Made by a program: the position numbers and the translations under genes. 27,957 nt of DNA from Candidatus Margulisiibacteriota bacterium (lineage in GTDB: Bacteria > Margulisbacteria > WOR-1 > JAKLHX01 > JBAZKV01): contig JBAZKV010000022.1 of NCBI GenBank assembly GCA_041650635.1, positions 1 through 27,957 of the forward strand, given 5' to 3'. The notes under the pieces were generated by a model. It ran no database searches and was not told where the DNA came from. It saw only the letters and a list, made by a program, of their open reading frames with translations. Below, piece by piece: positions 1-7,365 of this stretch; position 1 is the stretch's first letter, and every line of letters begins with the position of its first letter.

Positions 1-151
1 TGATTATTTCGTCTACGATGTCACAGCCGTCAAAAACAGACAGGGTCAGCAGAAGTATAGGGTTTCCACCCAATTCAAGAAAAAGCTTGCCTTCCTCTGT
101 CTTCATGCGGGACCCGGAACCTCCTGCCGCTATTATCGCCGAGGTCCTCAT
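1..151 (-). CDS. ispD: IspD, 2-C-methyl-D-erythritol 4-phosphate cytidylyltransferase (N-terminal part, runs off the window)
   Basis: Only the first 50 codons are present. The N-terminus reads MRTSAIIAAGGSGSRMK and then a Lys followed by LFLELGGNPILL. This is the nucleotide-binding loop of the IspD/nucleotidyltransferase fold (AAGxGxRM, then K-x-F-L-x-L-x-G-x-P). The family transfers CMP to methylerythritol phosphate in the non-mevalonate isoprenoid pathway in the cytosol. Its ATG overlaps the TGA of the upstream M24 peptidase gene in an ATGA arrangement, so the two are probably translationally coupled and lie in one operon with aroQ. A related sugar-phosphate nucleotidyltransferase cannot be excluded from 50 residues, but the spacing fits IspD best. 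Confidence 0.8.
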   Translation of the reverse strand, partial: MRTSAIIAAGGSGSRMKTEEGKLFLELGGNPILLLTLSVFDGCDIVDEII

Positions 152-858
152 TTTGGCGCCTTTGTCAGTATTTCGTGCCCGTTCTTATTGACCAACACCA
201 TATCTTCTATCCTTATGCCGAACTTATTCTTAAAATATAAACCCGGTTCGATCGTGATAACCTGGCCGGATTTTAATCGCACGGGCAGGCGGCCGCCTGC
301 CCCTATCGATGATATCCTGGGCTGCTCGTGGACTTTCTTTCCTATCCCATGCCCTGTGCTGTGAGTAAAATACTTTTCCATGCCGTATCTCTTAAATTCT
401 TTACGGACAGCTTTATCTATATCGGCCACAGCAACCCCCGCCTTGACCATCTTTATGGCCTTTGATTGGGCAGATCTAATGATATTATATATTTTTTTCA
501 TAAGGTTGGGTGCGGGGGACATTGTAAGGGCAGAACATTGTTCTGCCCTTACGAAAAACATCCTGGTTATATCCGAACAATATCCGTCGTAATGCACCCC
601 GATATCGATCATCACAATATCATTTTTGCGGATAACCTTTTTTGTGGCATAGCCGTGGGGCATGGCGGACCTTTTGCCTGAGGCAACTATTATCCTGAAC
701 GACTCGCGGTGACCGCCTCTTTTTTTGATATGCTTTTTAATTTCCAGCGCGGCCCTGTGCTCTGTCATCCCCCGCTTTATTAGATCGGGGACCAGGCTGA
801 TGACCTCATCTGCAATGCGGGCAGCGGTCCTTATCCTTGGAAGCTTTTCTTTAGGCAT
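148..858 (-). CDS. M24 family metallopeptidase (Xaa-Pro aminopeptidase-like, catalytic domain only)
   Basis: This 236-residue protein has the pita-bread fold of M24 peptidases. The five dinuclear-metal ligands are visible: Asp85 (MIDIG), Asp96 (GYCSD), His170 (GHGIG), Glu204 (IEPG) and Glu218 (RIED). His68 lies in the substrate-side PHG motif. The segments around VASG and PHG resemble the C-terminal half of aminopeptidase P/prolidase more than MetAP, but the N-terminal creatinase-like domain of full-length PepP (about 350-440 aa) is absent. It probably trims N-terminal residues before Pro in the cytosol. It starts 5 bp after aroQ and overlaps ispD by 4 bp. An unusual insert of roughly 11-15 residues (about 103-117), encoded by a perfect palindrome, interrupts the region between the second Asp ligand and the next helix. 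Methionine aminopeptidase is the alternative assignment. Confidence 0.8.
   Translation of the reverse strand: MPKEKLPRIRTAARIADEVISLVPDLIKRGMTEHRAALEIKKHIKKRGGHRESFRIIVASGKRSAMPHGYATKKVIRKNDIVMIDIGVHYDGYCSDITRMFFVRAEQCSALTMSPAPNLMKKIYNIIRSAQSKAIKMVKAGVAVADIDKAVRKEFKRYGMEKYFTHSTGHGIGKKVHEQPRISSIGAGGRLPVRLKSGQVITIEPGLYFKNKFGIRIEDMVLVNKNGHEILTKAPK
524..552. repeat. 29-bp perfect palindrome inserted in frame in the M24 peptidase gene
   Basis: The two 14-base arms, GTAAGGGCAGAACA and its exact reverse complement, are separated by a single T. The palindrome lies inside the M24 coding sequence and encodes part of the extra segment after residue 102. It resembles the GTAGGGGC-type dispersed palindromes of many bacterial genomes and the in-frame palindromic elements known from Rickettsia. 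I see no second copy in this window, so dispersal is inferred. Confidence 0.75.
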
Positions 859-863
859 GGGCC

Positions 864-1298
864 TTATTTCAAAATTGCCGCGGCGGCTCTAAGGCCCAGA
901 AGATAGCTGTCGGCGCCAAAACCTGTTATCTGCCCGGCGCAAACAGGCGCAATGACCGATCTTTGCCTGAATTCTTCCCTGCTGTAGATATTGGAGAGGT
1001 GGACTTCTACCGCTGGCAGTTTGACCGCAGAGATGGCATCCCTTATCGCCACACTGTAATGAGTGTATCCGCCGGGATTGATAACGACAGCCGAAAAGCC
1101 GTCCTTGGCTTTTTGAATAGCGTTTACTATCTCCCCTTCCACATTGCTCTGGAAGGTCTCTATTTCCACCCCCAATTCCGAGGCCAGTTTGGCCAATCCG
1201 GAATTGATCTTATCCATCGTAACGTTGCCGTACTGGTCTACTTCGCGCTCCCCCAGGAGGTTCAGGTTGGGCCCGTGAATAATAAGTATCTTTTTCAT
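864..1298 (-). CDS. aroQ: AroQ, type II 3-dehydroquinate dehydratase
   Basis: The product (144 aa, normal length for type II dehydroquinases) dehydrates 3-dehydroquinate to 3-dehydroshikimate in the cytosolic shikimate pathway; the family is usually dodecameric. The N-terminal signature IHGPNLNLLGEREVDQYG carries the catalytic Arg and Tyr. NPGGYTHYSVA and EVHLSN supply the other active-site Asn and His. The reading frame is open 11 codons further upstream, but I chose the inner ATG because AAGGAG lies 8 bases before it and family members begin MKKILIIHGPN. It is the first gene of the leftward aroQ-M24-ispD operon. Confidence 0.96.
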   Translation of the reverse strand: MKKILIIHGPNLNLLGEREVDQYGNVTMDKINSGLAKLASELGVEIETFQSNVEGEIVNAIQKAKDGFSAVVINPGGYTHYSVAIRDAISAVKLPAVEVHLSNIYSREEFRQRSVIAPVCAGQITGFGADSYLLGLRAAAAILK

Positions 1299-1406
1299 TG
1301 ATTTCTCCTTATGATGATATAAATATATCACAAATCCCCAAAAAACGCTTTCACACTGAGATCAGCCCCGGTTTTTGGCGATAAGTTATATAGAGGGGGA
1401 TACAGC

Positions 1407-1997
1407 ATGACAAGCACATCACAAATAACGGGTTATATTGCAACGCTGTCTAACGCAGCCAGGTACTTGCAAAAAGCACGGCCTTTCTTATCCTTAAGCA
1501 ATCCTACCAGGCTGGCCATCATAGGAGCTATGCAATGCATCGGTAATGCCGTTGATATTTCTGCTATCACCCAAGCGCTGATAACAGCCGACAAAGTTGT
1601 CCAACTGGTAAAGGAACTCAAACAGTCTATCCCTCCTGTTTTCTGCACCGGAAAAGCCACTCACTATTCAGCCGCGAGAGGTTCCGAAACAGCCAGCGGC
1701 GAGGGCTACAACCCTGATATTCTTGCCGCCGCGTACAACGGAACTCCCGGGAGGGAGCTTCCCTGTGGCAGCATCGTCAGGGTGACCAATCTTGCCAACG
1801 GAAAGAGTGTCGAGGTGAAGATAAATGACCACGGCCCCTGGATAATCCGCAGCAGTAGGGAGAAAATACCCTATCCTGAAGGCGGACGCAGGATAGACCT
1901 GACCCCGGCAGCCTTTTCAAAAATAGCCGATCTTGGAACGGGGGTTCTAAATGTCAGAATAGAAGTAGTGCAACTCGGGAGCGGAAGACAGTTTTGA
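1407..1997 (+). CDS. RlpA-like double-psi beta-barrel protein without a visible signal peptide
   Basis: Residues about 82-187 form an RlpA-type double-psi beta-barrel: TGKATHYSA, then LPCGSIVRVTNLANGKSVEV, INDHGPW (Asp141) and RRIDLTPAAF (Asp164). Canonical RlpA, a lytic transglycosylase acting on peptide-free glycan, has NDRGPF at the first site; here it is NDHGPW. The first 80 residues are a hydrophobic/amphipathic helical region of unknown type. I see neither a lipobox nor a typical signal peptide, which is odd for a wall enzyme. The GAGGGGG-type ribosome site before the ATG supports the start. The next gene, with a peptidoglycan-binding-like C-terminus, lies 65 bp downstream in the same direction, suggesting a joint envelope role. 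An expansin-like or non-catalytic role is possible. Confidence 0.8.
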   Translation: MTSTSQITGYIATLSNAARYLQKARPFLSLSNPTRLAIIGAMQCIGNAVDISAITQALITADKVVQLVKELKQSIPPVFCTGKATHYSAARGSETASGEGYNPDILAAAYNGTPGRELPCGSIVRVTNLANGKSVEVKINDHGPWIIRSSREKIPYPEGGRRIDLTPAAFSKIADLGTGVLNVRIEVVQLGSGRQF

Positions 1998-2062
1998 GAT
2001 CATCACCGATTTTCCCCGATGTATGTACGATGGGGATTTATTACAAAAGGAGGGCTTATTAG

Positions 2063-3148
2063 ATGGTATCTTCGACAGAACTGCTTCTTATAAAATACGG
2101 AGTGACAGGACCTTCCGGCACGATCAATTACACAAATCCCAGGTTCAAGAAGATCGATGCCAACCATAACGACCAGATAAGCACGGAAGAAGCGTGGAAG
2201 TATCTCTATGACAACGCCCGCTCGTTTTCGCCCAGCATGCCGCCCGTGATCAACACCCTTCTGTCTGAACTTAGATCCGGGGATGCCGGCACAAGGATAA
2301 ATGCCGCGGTAAGACTGGGCAGAATGGGCGCTACGGGAGCTATCCCTTCCACTCTTGCGGCAAGAGTAAAATCGGAACTCACAGCAATTATCAACAAAAT
2401 GAACCGCACGGGGGCTTACTGTGAACCCGCCGTATTGAGAGCCGCAGCGCTGGTTGCTTTGGGCAAAATAGGAGGAGCCGATACGTGCAGCAAGATAATA
2501 GAGGTCCTTACAAAAAGATGGGGTCCCCTTGCAGTCAACGAAAGCGTCCTGGTCATGCGTGAAGCAATAAGAATGATAGGAGTTATGACACTTAACGGCT
2601 CAATGCCCTACACAAAAGCCGAAGAAGCGCTGAGCTTTATCAGGAACCAATACGGTGTTAAAGTAGATTGGCCAAAAGACCTTAGGACTTTTGCTTCCAC
2701 AACCCTGGTTAATTTGCGCGCTGAAAAAGGATATTACCGCCTCCCGGACCAGACCTATCAATACAGAGAAGGTTTTCTCTGGCACAGGAAAGCATCAAGG
2801 ACTGTTTCCATGGACCCGTCCAATGTTAAGGATGAGCTTTACGGCATAGAAATGTATTATGACGAGCAGATACAAGACTATGTGCCCAAAGTATTCCATA
2901 CTCATGAAAAGATCTCTCTTCAGCCTCTTACAGACGATGAGGTCATGAAAATACAGGCGGCTCTGTTCCTTGTAGGAAGGATCTCGGCAGAGCAGATGAA
3001 GGTCTATGCCAATCGGAATGCCTGCTCAGCCGCTGTCAGGATACTTCAAATGGACCACGGAATAAGCGGCGGCGACGGGGGCAACAGGTTCGGAGTCGGC
3101 ACTCTGGGAGCGCTTAAGGAAGAAGCGGCTAAATTCGCGGGACGCTGA
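2063..3148 (+). CDS. EF-hand and HEAT-like repeat protein with a peptidoglycan-binding-like C-terminus
   Basis: This 361-residue protein has no recognisable single family. Near the N-terminus a canonical 12-residue EF-hand loop, DANHNDQISTEE (residues 32-43), has Asp/Asn/Asn/Gln/Ser and a final Glu at calcium positions. Residues about 60-180 are Ala/Leu-rich helical repeats resembling HEAT repeats. The C-terminus (about 315-358) follows the PG-binding pattern: a helical 'AVRILQMDHG', then a G-G-D-G-G-N-R-FG turn, then T-L-G-A-L. No signal peptide is visible. The start follows a strong AGGAGG (2049-2054). It pairs with the RlpA-like gene upstream and is convergent with the following lipoprotein gene, 4 bp between stops. 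A structural or calcium-responsive envelope role is inference. Confidence 0.6.
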   Translation: MVSSTELLLIKYGVTGPSGTINYTNPRFKKIDANHNDQISTEEAWKYLYDNARSFSPSMPPVINTLLSELRSGDAGTRINAAVRLGRMGATGAIPSTLAARVKSELTAIINKMNRTGAYCEPAVLRAAALVALGKIGGADTCSKIIEVLTKRWGPLAVNESVLVMREAIRMIGVMTLNGSMPYTKAEEALSFIRNQYGVKVDWPKDLRTFASTTLVNLRAEKGYYRLPDQTYQYREGFLWHRKASRTVSMDPSNVKDELYGIEMYYDEQIQDYVPKVFHTHEKISLQPLTDDEVMKIQAALFLVGRISAEQMKVYANRNACSAAVRILQMDHGISGGDGGNRFGVGTLGALKEEAAKFAGR

Positions 3149-3152
3149 CCGG

Positions 3153-3806
3153 CTATTTTGAAGGCGTCTTTGGGACCGGAGCAAAATAATACATTTTGCT
3201 CTCCCCCTTAATGTTCAACTCCAAAGCAAGAGGATACTCCAGCTTAAACCCGTGGTAAAAGGCCAAAAAACCCTTTCTTGAACTATTGGCATAGACCGGC
3301 CTGAACTCAAAGTAATTCTCTATTATGTTCTGCAGGTTGGACCCCAGATATGAACTTGAGGGCAGACTGATCAGGGAATCGACGGCGGACACCGCGCCCT
3401 GTATCGAAGGGTTGGAAAGGCTGAACCCTTTTGGGTCTATCAGCTTTTTTTCTATCTGATAAAGGTCCTCTTTGGTAATAAGCTTTATGGGTAAAAGGTC
3501 CCTGCCGTCATAAAGTTTAAGACTGTATTGCTCCGGCTCGATATCCTTTCCTGTTTTGTTCCTTATCTCAAGCCCGAGAGCAAGCAGCTCTTTGTAACCG
3601 AATACTGCAAAGGCAGCGTCATGATACCTGCTTTCTATCACAAAATACTGCTCTCCGTGCTTTACTATCTGCTTAAGGCCCTTAGGCTGAAAAACATAAT
3701 AGCGGTCAATATCTATTGTTTTAGGCAGGCCTCTGTCGCAGCCGGTCAAAGCCAGAGCGGCCATCATGCCTGCTGCCACAGCTATCAGAGCGGTTATCCT
3801 TTTCAT
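3153..3806 (-). CDS. Predicted outer-membrane or periplasmic lipoprotein of unknown function
   Basis: The 217-residue product begins with a lipoprotein signal peptide: positively charged MKR, a hydrophobic Ala-rich stretch, and the lipobox ALTGC with Cys23 as lipidation site. The mature part is a mix of beta strands and charged segments (for example YYVFQPKGLKQIVKHGEQYF and KLYDGRDLLPIKLI) without a family motif that I recognise. A GGGAGGT ribosome site precedes the ATG and a strong leftward promoter lies just upstream, so it is probably its own transcription unit. It is convergent with the EF-hand/HEAT gene, with only 4 bp between the coding ends and no visible terminator in the gap. Confidence 0.75.
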   Translation of the reverse strand: MKRITALIAVAAGMMAALALTGCDRGLPKTIDIDRYYVFQPKGLKQIVKHGEQYFVIESRYHDAAFAVFGYKELLALGLEIRNKTGKDIEPEQYSLKLYDGRDLLPIKLITKEDLYQIEKKLIDPKGFSLSNPSIQGAVSAVDSLISLPSSSYLGSNLQNIIENYFEFRPVYANSSRKGFLAFYHGFKLEYPLALELNIKGESKMYYFAPVPKTPSK

Positions 3807-3832
3807 TTTACCTCCCGGACAGTTTCACCAAG

Positions 3833-3861
3833 ATTATAGAACAACCCGCCTGTTTTGGCAA
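3833..3861 (-). promoter_or_regulatory. Sigma-70-type promoter for the lipoprotein gene
   Basis: Read on the minus strand, TTGCCA is followed by a 17-base spacer and a consensus TATAAT. The predicted start is about 20 bases before the ATG at 3806, leaving room for the GGGAGGT ribosome site. Confidence 0.7.
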
Positions 3862-3924
3862 GAAATCACATCTCAGCCTGAAATCAAAGGTAAAAAGTGA
3901 CGATGATCTATCGGAGGTTTTTTT

Positions 3925-4770
3925 ATGCGCGTAGTTCCTTCGGCACAGACAAGATTTTCTATCGCCAACAGGCTGTCTTCTGCAGCGGGACACTTGTCAG
4001 GGGCGGCAAACCGACTCGGGCTTGTGCGGCCAAATGTGTATGAACACGACCTTGGGCAGTGGAGACACTTTTACCGCAACGGGGCCACAAGGCTCGCCGG
4101 ACTGCTTTGCCGGGAAGCAGCGGAGCGCCCTGTCACCGTTATGGTGGACGACTTAAGAAACCTGTCGATAGAAGGCAGGCTGCTTCCAAGGTTCCCATTT
4201 ATCAACGATGAACTCCCTGCAGGAAGGAATTTTTCTTTTTTTGTTCCGCAGGGCGCAACACCAAAACAGATAGATCCGTCACTGCTGTACTTTATGTCCT
4301 GGCTGCCTGCGGTATCAAGGGACATCACAAAACCAAAAGTGACCTATGAGCTTCTCAATGGTACGGACAAAAGCTTTGAACTGCAGCTGCCTGAGCAGAA
4401 CGCCTGCCCTTTTGTCTGCCAGGCGGACGAGGAAGGTTTTTTTCCCGGACATGAAACAGACATAGCCCTGTTCTCTTTTGAAAGGCGCCAAATCACTCTC
4501 GAATACGCCCTGCTTCACATCCCCGTGCCTCTGCATGTAAAGCTTGGGGGAAAAGTCATCATGGTGGGCGATTTTGTTAAGAGTTCCTATCTTGACGCCT
4601 CAGCAAGAGGAAAACTTGCAGTTAGGACAGCGGTCCACAACCCGTGGGAAAGCGGGCTCGAAGCTCTGGACGAAACTTTTTTTATCGGAGACCTTTCGAC
4701 CTTTATGAGCGGGGTCTTATACGGCGATCCTTACTCCCTCATCTCAGTATTTCCCACGATCGGAGAATAA
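3925..4770 (+). CDS. Hypothetical protein, 281 aa
   Basis: I do not recognise this protein. It has no signal peptide, transmembrane segment or repeats. The N-terminus (MRVVPSAQTRFSIANRLSSA) is Ser/Ala/Arg-rich and possibly amphipathic. The rest looks like a globular alpha/beta protein with hydrophobic strands such as VTVMVDDLRNLSI, ITLEYALLHIPVPL and GGKVIMVGDFV. A ribosome site GGAGG precedes the ATG. The gene is single, divergent from the lipoprotein gene, and its stop codon is embedded in the T-run side of the leftward terminator of the next gene, so the two units are packed without spare sequence. Base composition matches the surrounding chromosome. Confidence 0.6.
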   Translation: MRVVPSAQTRFSIANRLSSAAGHLSGAANRLGLVRPNVYEHDLGQWRHFYRNGATRLAGLLCREAAERPVTVMVDDLRNLSIEGRLLPRFPFINDELPAGRNFSFFVPQGATPKQIDPSLLYFMSWLPAVSRDITKPKVTYELLNGTDKSFELQLPEQNACPFVCQADEEGFFPGHETDIALFSFERRQITLEYALLHIPVPLHVKLGGKVIMVGDFVKSSYLDASARGKLAVRTAVHNPWESGLEALDETFFIGDLSTFMSGVLYGDPYSLISVFPTIGE

Positions 4771-4795
4771 AAAAACCCCCCGGAAAACCGGGGGG
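4769..4795 (-). terminator. Rho-independent terminator of the outer-membrane protein gene
   Basis: The stem CCCCCCGG/CCGGGGGG (4776-4783 with 4788-4795) closes an AAAA loop. On the minus strand it is followed by seven Ts (4775-4769). It lies 26 bp past the stop of the leftward barrel gene and overlaps the TAA of the rightward hypothetical gene. No T-run is present on the plus strand. Confidence 0.88.
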
Positions 4796-4820
4796 CTGTA
4801 AACGCTTATCCGAGGCTTTA

Positions 4821-5582
4821 TCAGAACGCGTACCTGTAGCCGATCTTAAGGTCTATACCTTTAAGAGCTGCCGCAGTGTCAGCATACTTCAAAGCTCCGT
4901 ATCCGAGTTCGGCGTTGATGATACCGAAGTCAGGTACATTGTAGTTGGCGCCGAGGTATGCCTCTGCACCCCACTTCCCTGTTCTTCCGGCATTCACCTT
5001 CACCGGCAGCAGGTATGCACCGCCTACATAGTAGGACAGCGGCATTCCCAAAGCTGACAGGTAGTCGGTGATGTCATAAATGGCTCCCAGCTTCAAGCTG
5101 ATAGCCTTCATGTCATCAGACCCTGTCGGGTTGGTGCCTGCAACATAGTTGCCGCCCACCCTTACTTTGAGGCCTGTTGCTCCGATGCCTGACAGATCGT
5201 AGTCGAGGTTGCCCGCAACTCCGAAAAGCCCTGCATCAAGCCCTGCGTTAACACCGAGGGTCATCCCCATTCCTGCAGCCGCCGGTGCCGCCTTTGGGGC
5301 GGGTGCCGGTGCAGCCGGAGCCGGTGCTGCCGCAGCAGCCTCTTCTGCTTCTAATTTTGCTTTCAGCGCTTCCCATCTGCGCAACGTTCCCTGCTTTTCC
5401 GCCTGCATCTGCTTCATCTTGACGGTATTGCCCTGTTTCCTGAACTTGATGATCTTAGCATCAACAACTTTCAGGTAGTCCCTTACCGCCTGCTTTTCCT
5501 CTTCGAGGGTTCTTGCAAAGGAAGAAGCGGCAACTGTTGCGACAAAAGCGATAGCCAAAAGCACTGCTATTGTCTTTTTCAT
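4821..5582 (-). CDS. Outer-membrane beta-barrel protein with coiled-coil N-terminus (paralogue 1)
   Basis: The 253-residue precursor begins MKKTIAVLLAIAFVATVAAS with a cleavage site after SFA. Then comes a charged coiled-coil-like helix (EEEKQAVRDYLKVVDAKI and following, to about residue 90), an Ala/Pro linker, and a C-terminal barrel of roughly 150 residues with alternating strands ending in IGYRYAF. The C-terminal Phe fits recognition by the BAM machinery. The barrel is clearly homologous to the one encoded at 9612-10337: both share GNLDYDL/ADLDYDI, LSYYVGGAYLLPVKVN/LSYYIGGAYLFPVKVN and GKWGAEAY/GKWGIEAY. The frame is open 42 codons further upstream, but the signal peptide fixes the start at 5582. 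The exact role (porin, anchor) is unknown. Confidence 0.82.
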   Translation of the reverse strand: MKKTIAVLLAIAFVATVAASSFARTLEEEKQAVRDYLKVVDAKIIKFRKQGNTVKMKQMQAEKQGTLRRWEALKAKLEAEEAAAAAPAPAAPAPAPKAAPAAAGMGMTLGVNAGLDAGLFGVAGNLDYDLSGIGATGLKVRVGGNYVAGTNPTGSDDMKAISLKLGAIYDITDYLSALGMPLSYYVGGAYLLPVKVNAGRTGKWGAEAYLGANYNVPDFGIINAELGYGALKYADTAAALKGIDLKIGYRYAF

Positions 5583-5734
5583 TTTGTGGTTCTTCCGGTT
5601 TTTAGATTTTCGGGTTCCCGGGTTTTCTATTCCGGAGTATCCTAGTTTCCTCCGCAAACGCTTCCCGTTCTTCCGCGTTCTGATGGTAACCGGTCGTTGT
5701 TTCACCACCTTTCAAGTCCATCAAAACTCCTTCA

Positions 5735-5764
5735 ATCATACCCCCTGCCCCCTGTTTTTGTCAA
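5735..5764 (-). promoter_or_regulatory. Strong sigma-70-type promoter for barrel paralogue 1, with a long leader
   Basis: On the minus strand a consensus TTGACA is followed by 18 bases and TATGAT. The predicted start near 5728 leaves a leader of about 145 nt before the signal-peptide ATG at 5582. The leader is in frame and open from GTG codons near 5708, preceded by AAAGG. Such a Lys/Arg-rich extension would hide the signal peptide, so I read it as an untranslated or regulatory leader. Confidence 0.72.
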
Positions 5765-5781
5765 TACCCGTTCTTTCTCCC

Positions 5782-5809
5782 TTGCCATATTACCCAAATG
5801 TATTATAGT
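5782..5809 (+). promoter_or_regulatory. Promoter placing the GH130 mRNA start almost at its ATG
   Basis: TTGCCA, a 16-base spacer and TATAGT are followed only 8 bases later by the ATG at 5818. The expected start site (5815-5817) would give a leaderless or near-leaderless transcript. The AAGG just before the ATG is too close to act as a normal ribosome site. Confidence 0.55.
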
Positions 5810-5817
5810 ATTAAGGC

Positions 5818-7365
5818 ATGACCCCATTTTCCCTGTTCAAACAGCAGCCGAAACATCCTTTCTACGAGGAAGAACGCAACATATATGTGGGCAACCTCAA
5901 CCTTGAGGGGGACCAGCTCAAAGACCTGCATCACCTTAAGGGCATCTTTAAGCGCATTCTTCACAAAAGAATAGACCGCTTCCACCCTGACAACAAAAGG
6001 GTCATCACCAGATTCCTTGAGATAGGCAGCCCCTCCCATCTGCGCTCGGTCATAAAAAGAGCAGTTGAGCTTGGCAAGGAAGAAACCCAAAAGAGGACAG
6101 CCGAGGTCATAAAAGAATTCTCGAAAAGACACCACAACTTCGAGGAAATACTTATGAAGAACTACCTGAGAGTGGAGGGGATAGCCGCCTCTTTCGGCCA
6201 TTTTCTGTACAGGGAAAAGAAGCTCTTCATCGGCTCTCTTTTTACGCTGGAATATTCGCATGAATCGACCAGCCTCTTTAATCCTTCCGTTGTCCTGTAT
6301 CCCAAGCAGAACGACCTGAAAGAAGGCCAGTTGAGAGTGGTCTTCTGCTTCAGGGCCACGGGAGAGGGGCACATATCCTCCATAGTGTTCAGAAGCGCGA
6401 TCATAGAAAGCAATAACGACATATATCTTGAGCCTGTGAGCCGCTTTGCCGCCACCCCTGACATCATTATGGACCCCAGCTATGACAAGGACAACTTTAT
6501 TGAAAAGCTAAGGGACCTTAACTCCTATGACGATGCCGCGGCTTCGGTCATGGGGCAGTTGGGAGACACTTTTACCTACAGCGAACTCATGGAAAAGCTA
6601 AAAGACCCCAGGTCCCGGCTCAAATGGCTGGCAGACTGCAACTACGAGGTCCACTTTCCTGCCGACAGGCTGATCTCTGAAAGGGTCGTCTTCCCCGTAT
6701 CTCCCAGCGAGAGCAACGGGATGGAGGACGCAAGGTTCGTACGCTTTGCAAAGGAGGACGGGACCTTTACCTATTACGCCACTTACACCGCTTACAACGG
6801 CTCGGCCATCCTGCCAGGGCTGCTGGAGACAAAGGATTTTCACCATTTCAAGATAAACACCCTCAACGGAAAATTTGCAAGGGACAAGGGCATGGCGCTT
6901 TTCCCCAGAAAAGTGAACGGAAGGTATCTGATGGTATCCCGCGCCGACGGGGAAAATCTTTTTCTTATGTATTCGGACAACCTTTACTTTTGGAACGAAG
7001 CCGTCAAACTGCAGGAGCCCCGCTATGCCTGGGAAATGGTAAAGATAGGCAACTGCGGCTCTCCTATAGAGACCAAAGAAGGCTGGCTGCTTTTGACGCA
7101 CGGGATCGGCCCCATGCGCAAATACTGCATAGGAGTGGAGCTGCTGGACCTTAACGATCCCTCCCGGGTCATTGCAAAGCTTGAAGAGCCTCTGATAAGC
7201 CCGACGGAGGAAGGCAGGGACGGTTATGTTCCCAATGTGGTATACAGCTGCGGTTCTATCCTGGTAAGGGACAAACTGATAATCCCCTATGCTTCTTCGG
7301 ACTCTGTTTCAAGCATCGCTATCATCGGCGTAAAGGAGCTTTTGGACCGGCTGCTGAAGCGCTGA
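5818..7365 (+). CDS. GH130 family glycosidase/phosphorylase with N-terminal extension
   Basis: The C-terminal two thirds is a five-bladed beta-propeller of GH130, whose members act mostly on beta-mannosides by phosphorolysis or hydrolysis. Visible motifs are FNPSVV (155-160), NGMEDARFV (300-308, presumed catalytic Asp304), NCGSPIETKEGWLLLTHG and DGYVPNVVYSCG. At 515 aa it is longer than typical GH130 (about 330-390 aa). Residues 1-150 form an extra largely helical domain rich in Lys/Glu. No signal peptide is present, so it is cytosolic. It is convergent with a GT4/helical-toroid glycosyltransferase, stop codons touching. This suggests the two synthesise and recycle the same mannose-containing glycan. 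Substrate and phosphorylase versus hydrolase activity cannot be decided here. Confidence 0.85.
   Translation: MTPFSLFKQQPKHPFYEEERNIYVGNLNLEGDQLKDLHHLKGIFKRILHKRIDRFHPDNKRVITRFLEIGSPSHLRSVIKRAVELGKEETQKRTAEVIKEFSKRHHNFEEILMKNYLRVEGIAASFGHFLYREKKLFIGSLFTLEYSHESTSLFNPSVVLYPKQNDLKEGQLRVVFCFRATGEGHISSIVFRSAIIESNNDIYLEPVSRFAATPDIIMDPSYDKDNFIEKLRDLNSYDDAAASVMGQLGDTFTYSELMEKLKDPRSRLKWLADCNYEVHFPADRLISERVVFPVSPSESNGMEDARFVRFAKEDGTFTYYATYTAYNGSAILPGLLETKDFHHFKINTLNGKFARDKGMALFPRKVNGRYLMVSRADGENLFLMYSDNLYFWNEAVKLQEPRYAWEMVKIGNCGSPIETKEGWLLLTHGIGPMRKYCIGVELLDLNDPSRVIAKLEEPLISPTEEGRDGYVPNVVYSCGSILVRDKLIIPYASSDSVSSIAIIGVKELLDRLLKR

Noticed and set aside
5583..5708. N-terminal 42-codon extension of barrel paralogue 1
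   Set aside because: It would place a Lys/Arg-rich segment before an otherwise perfect signal peptide.
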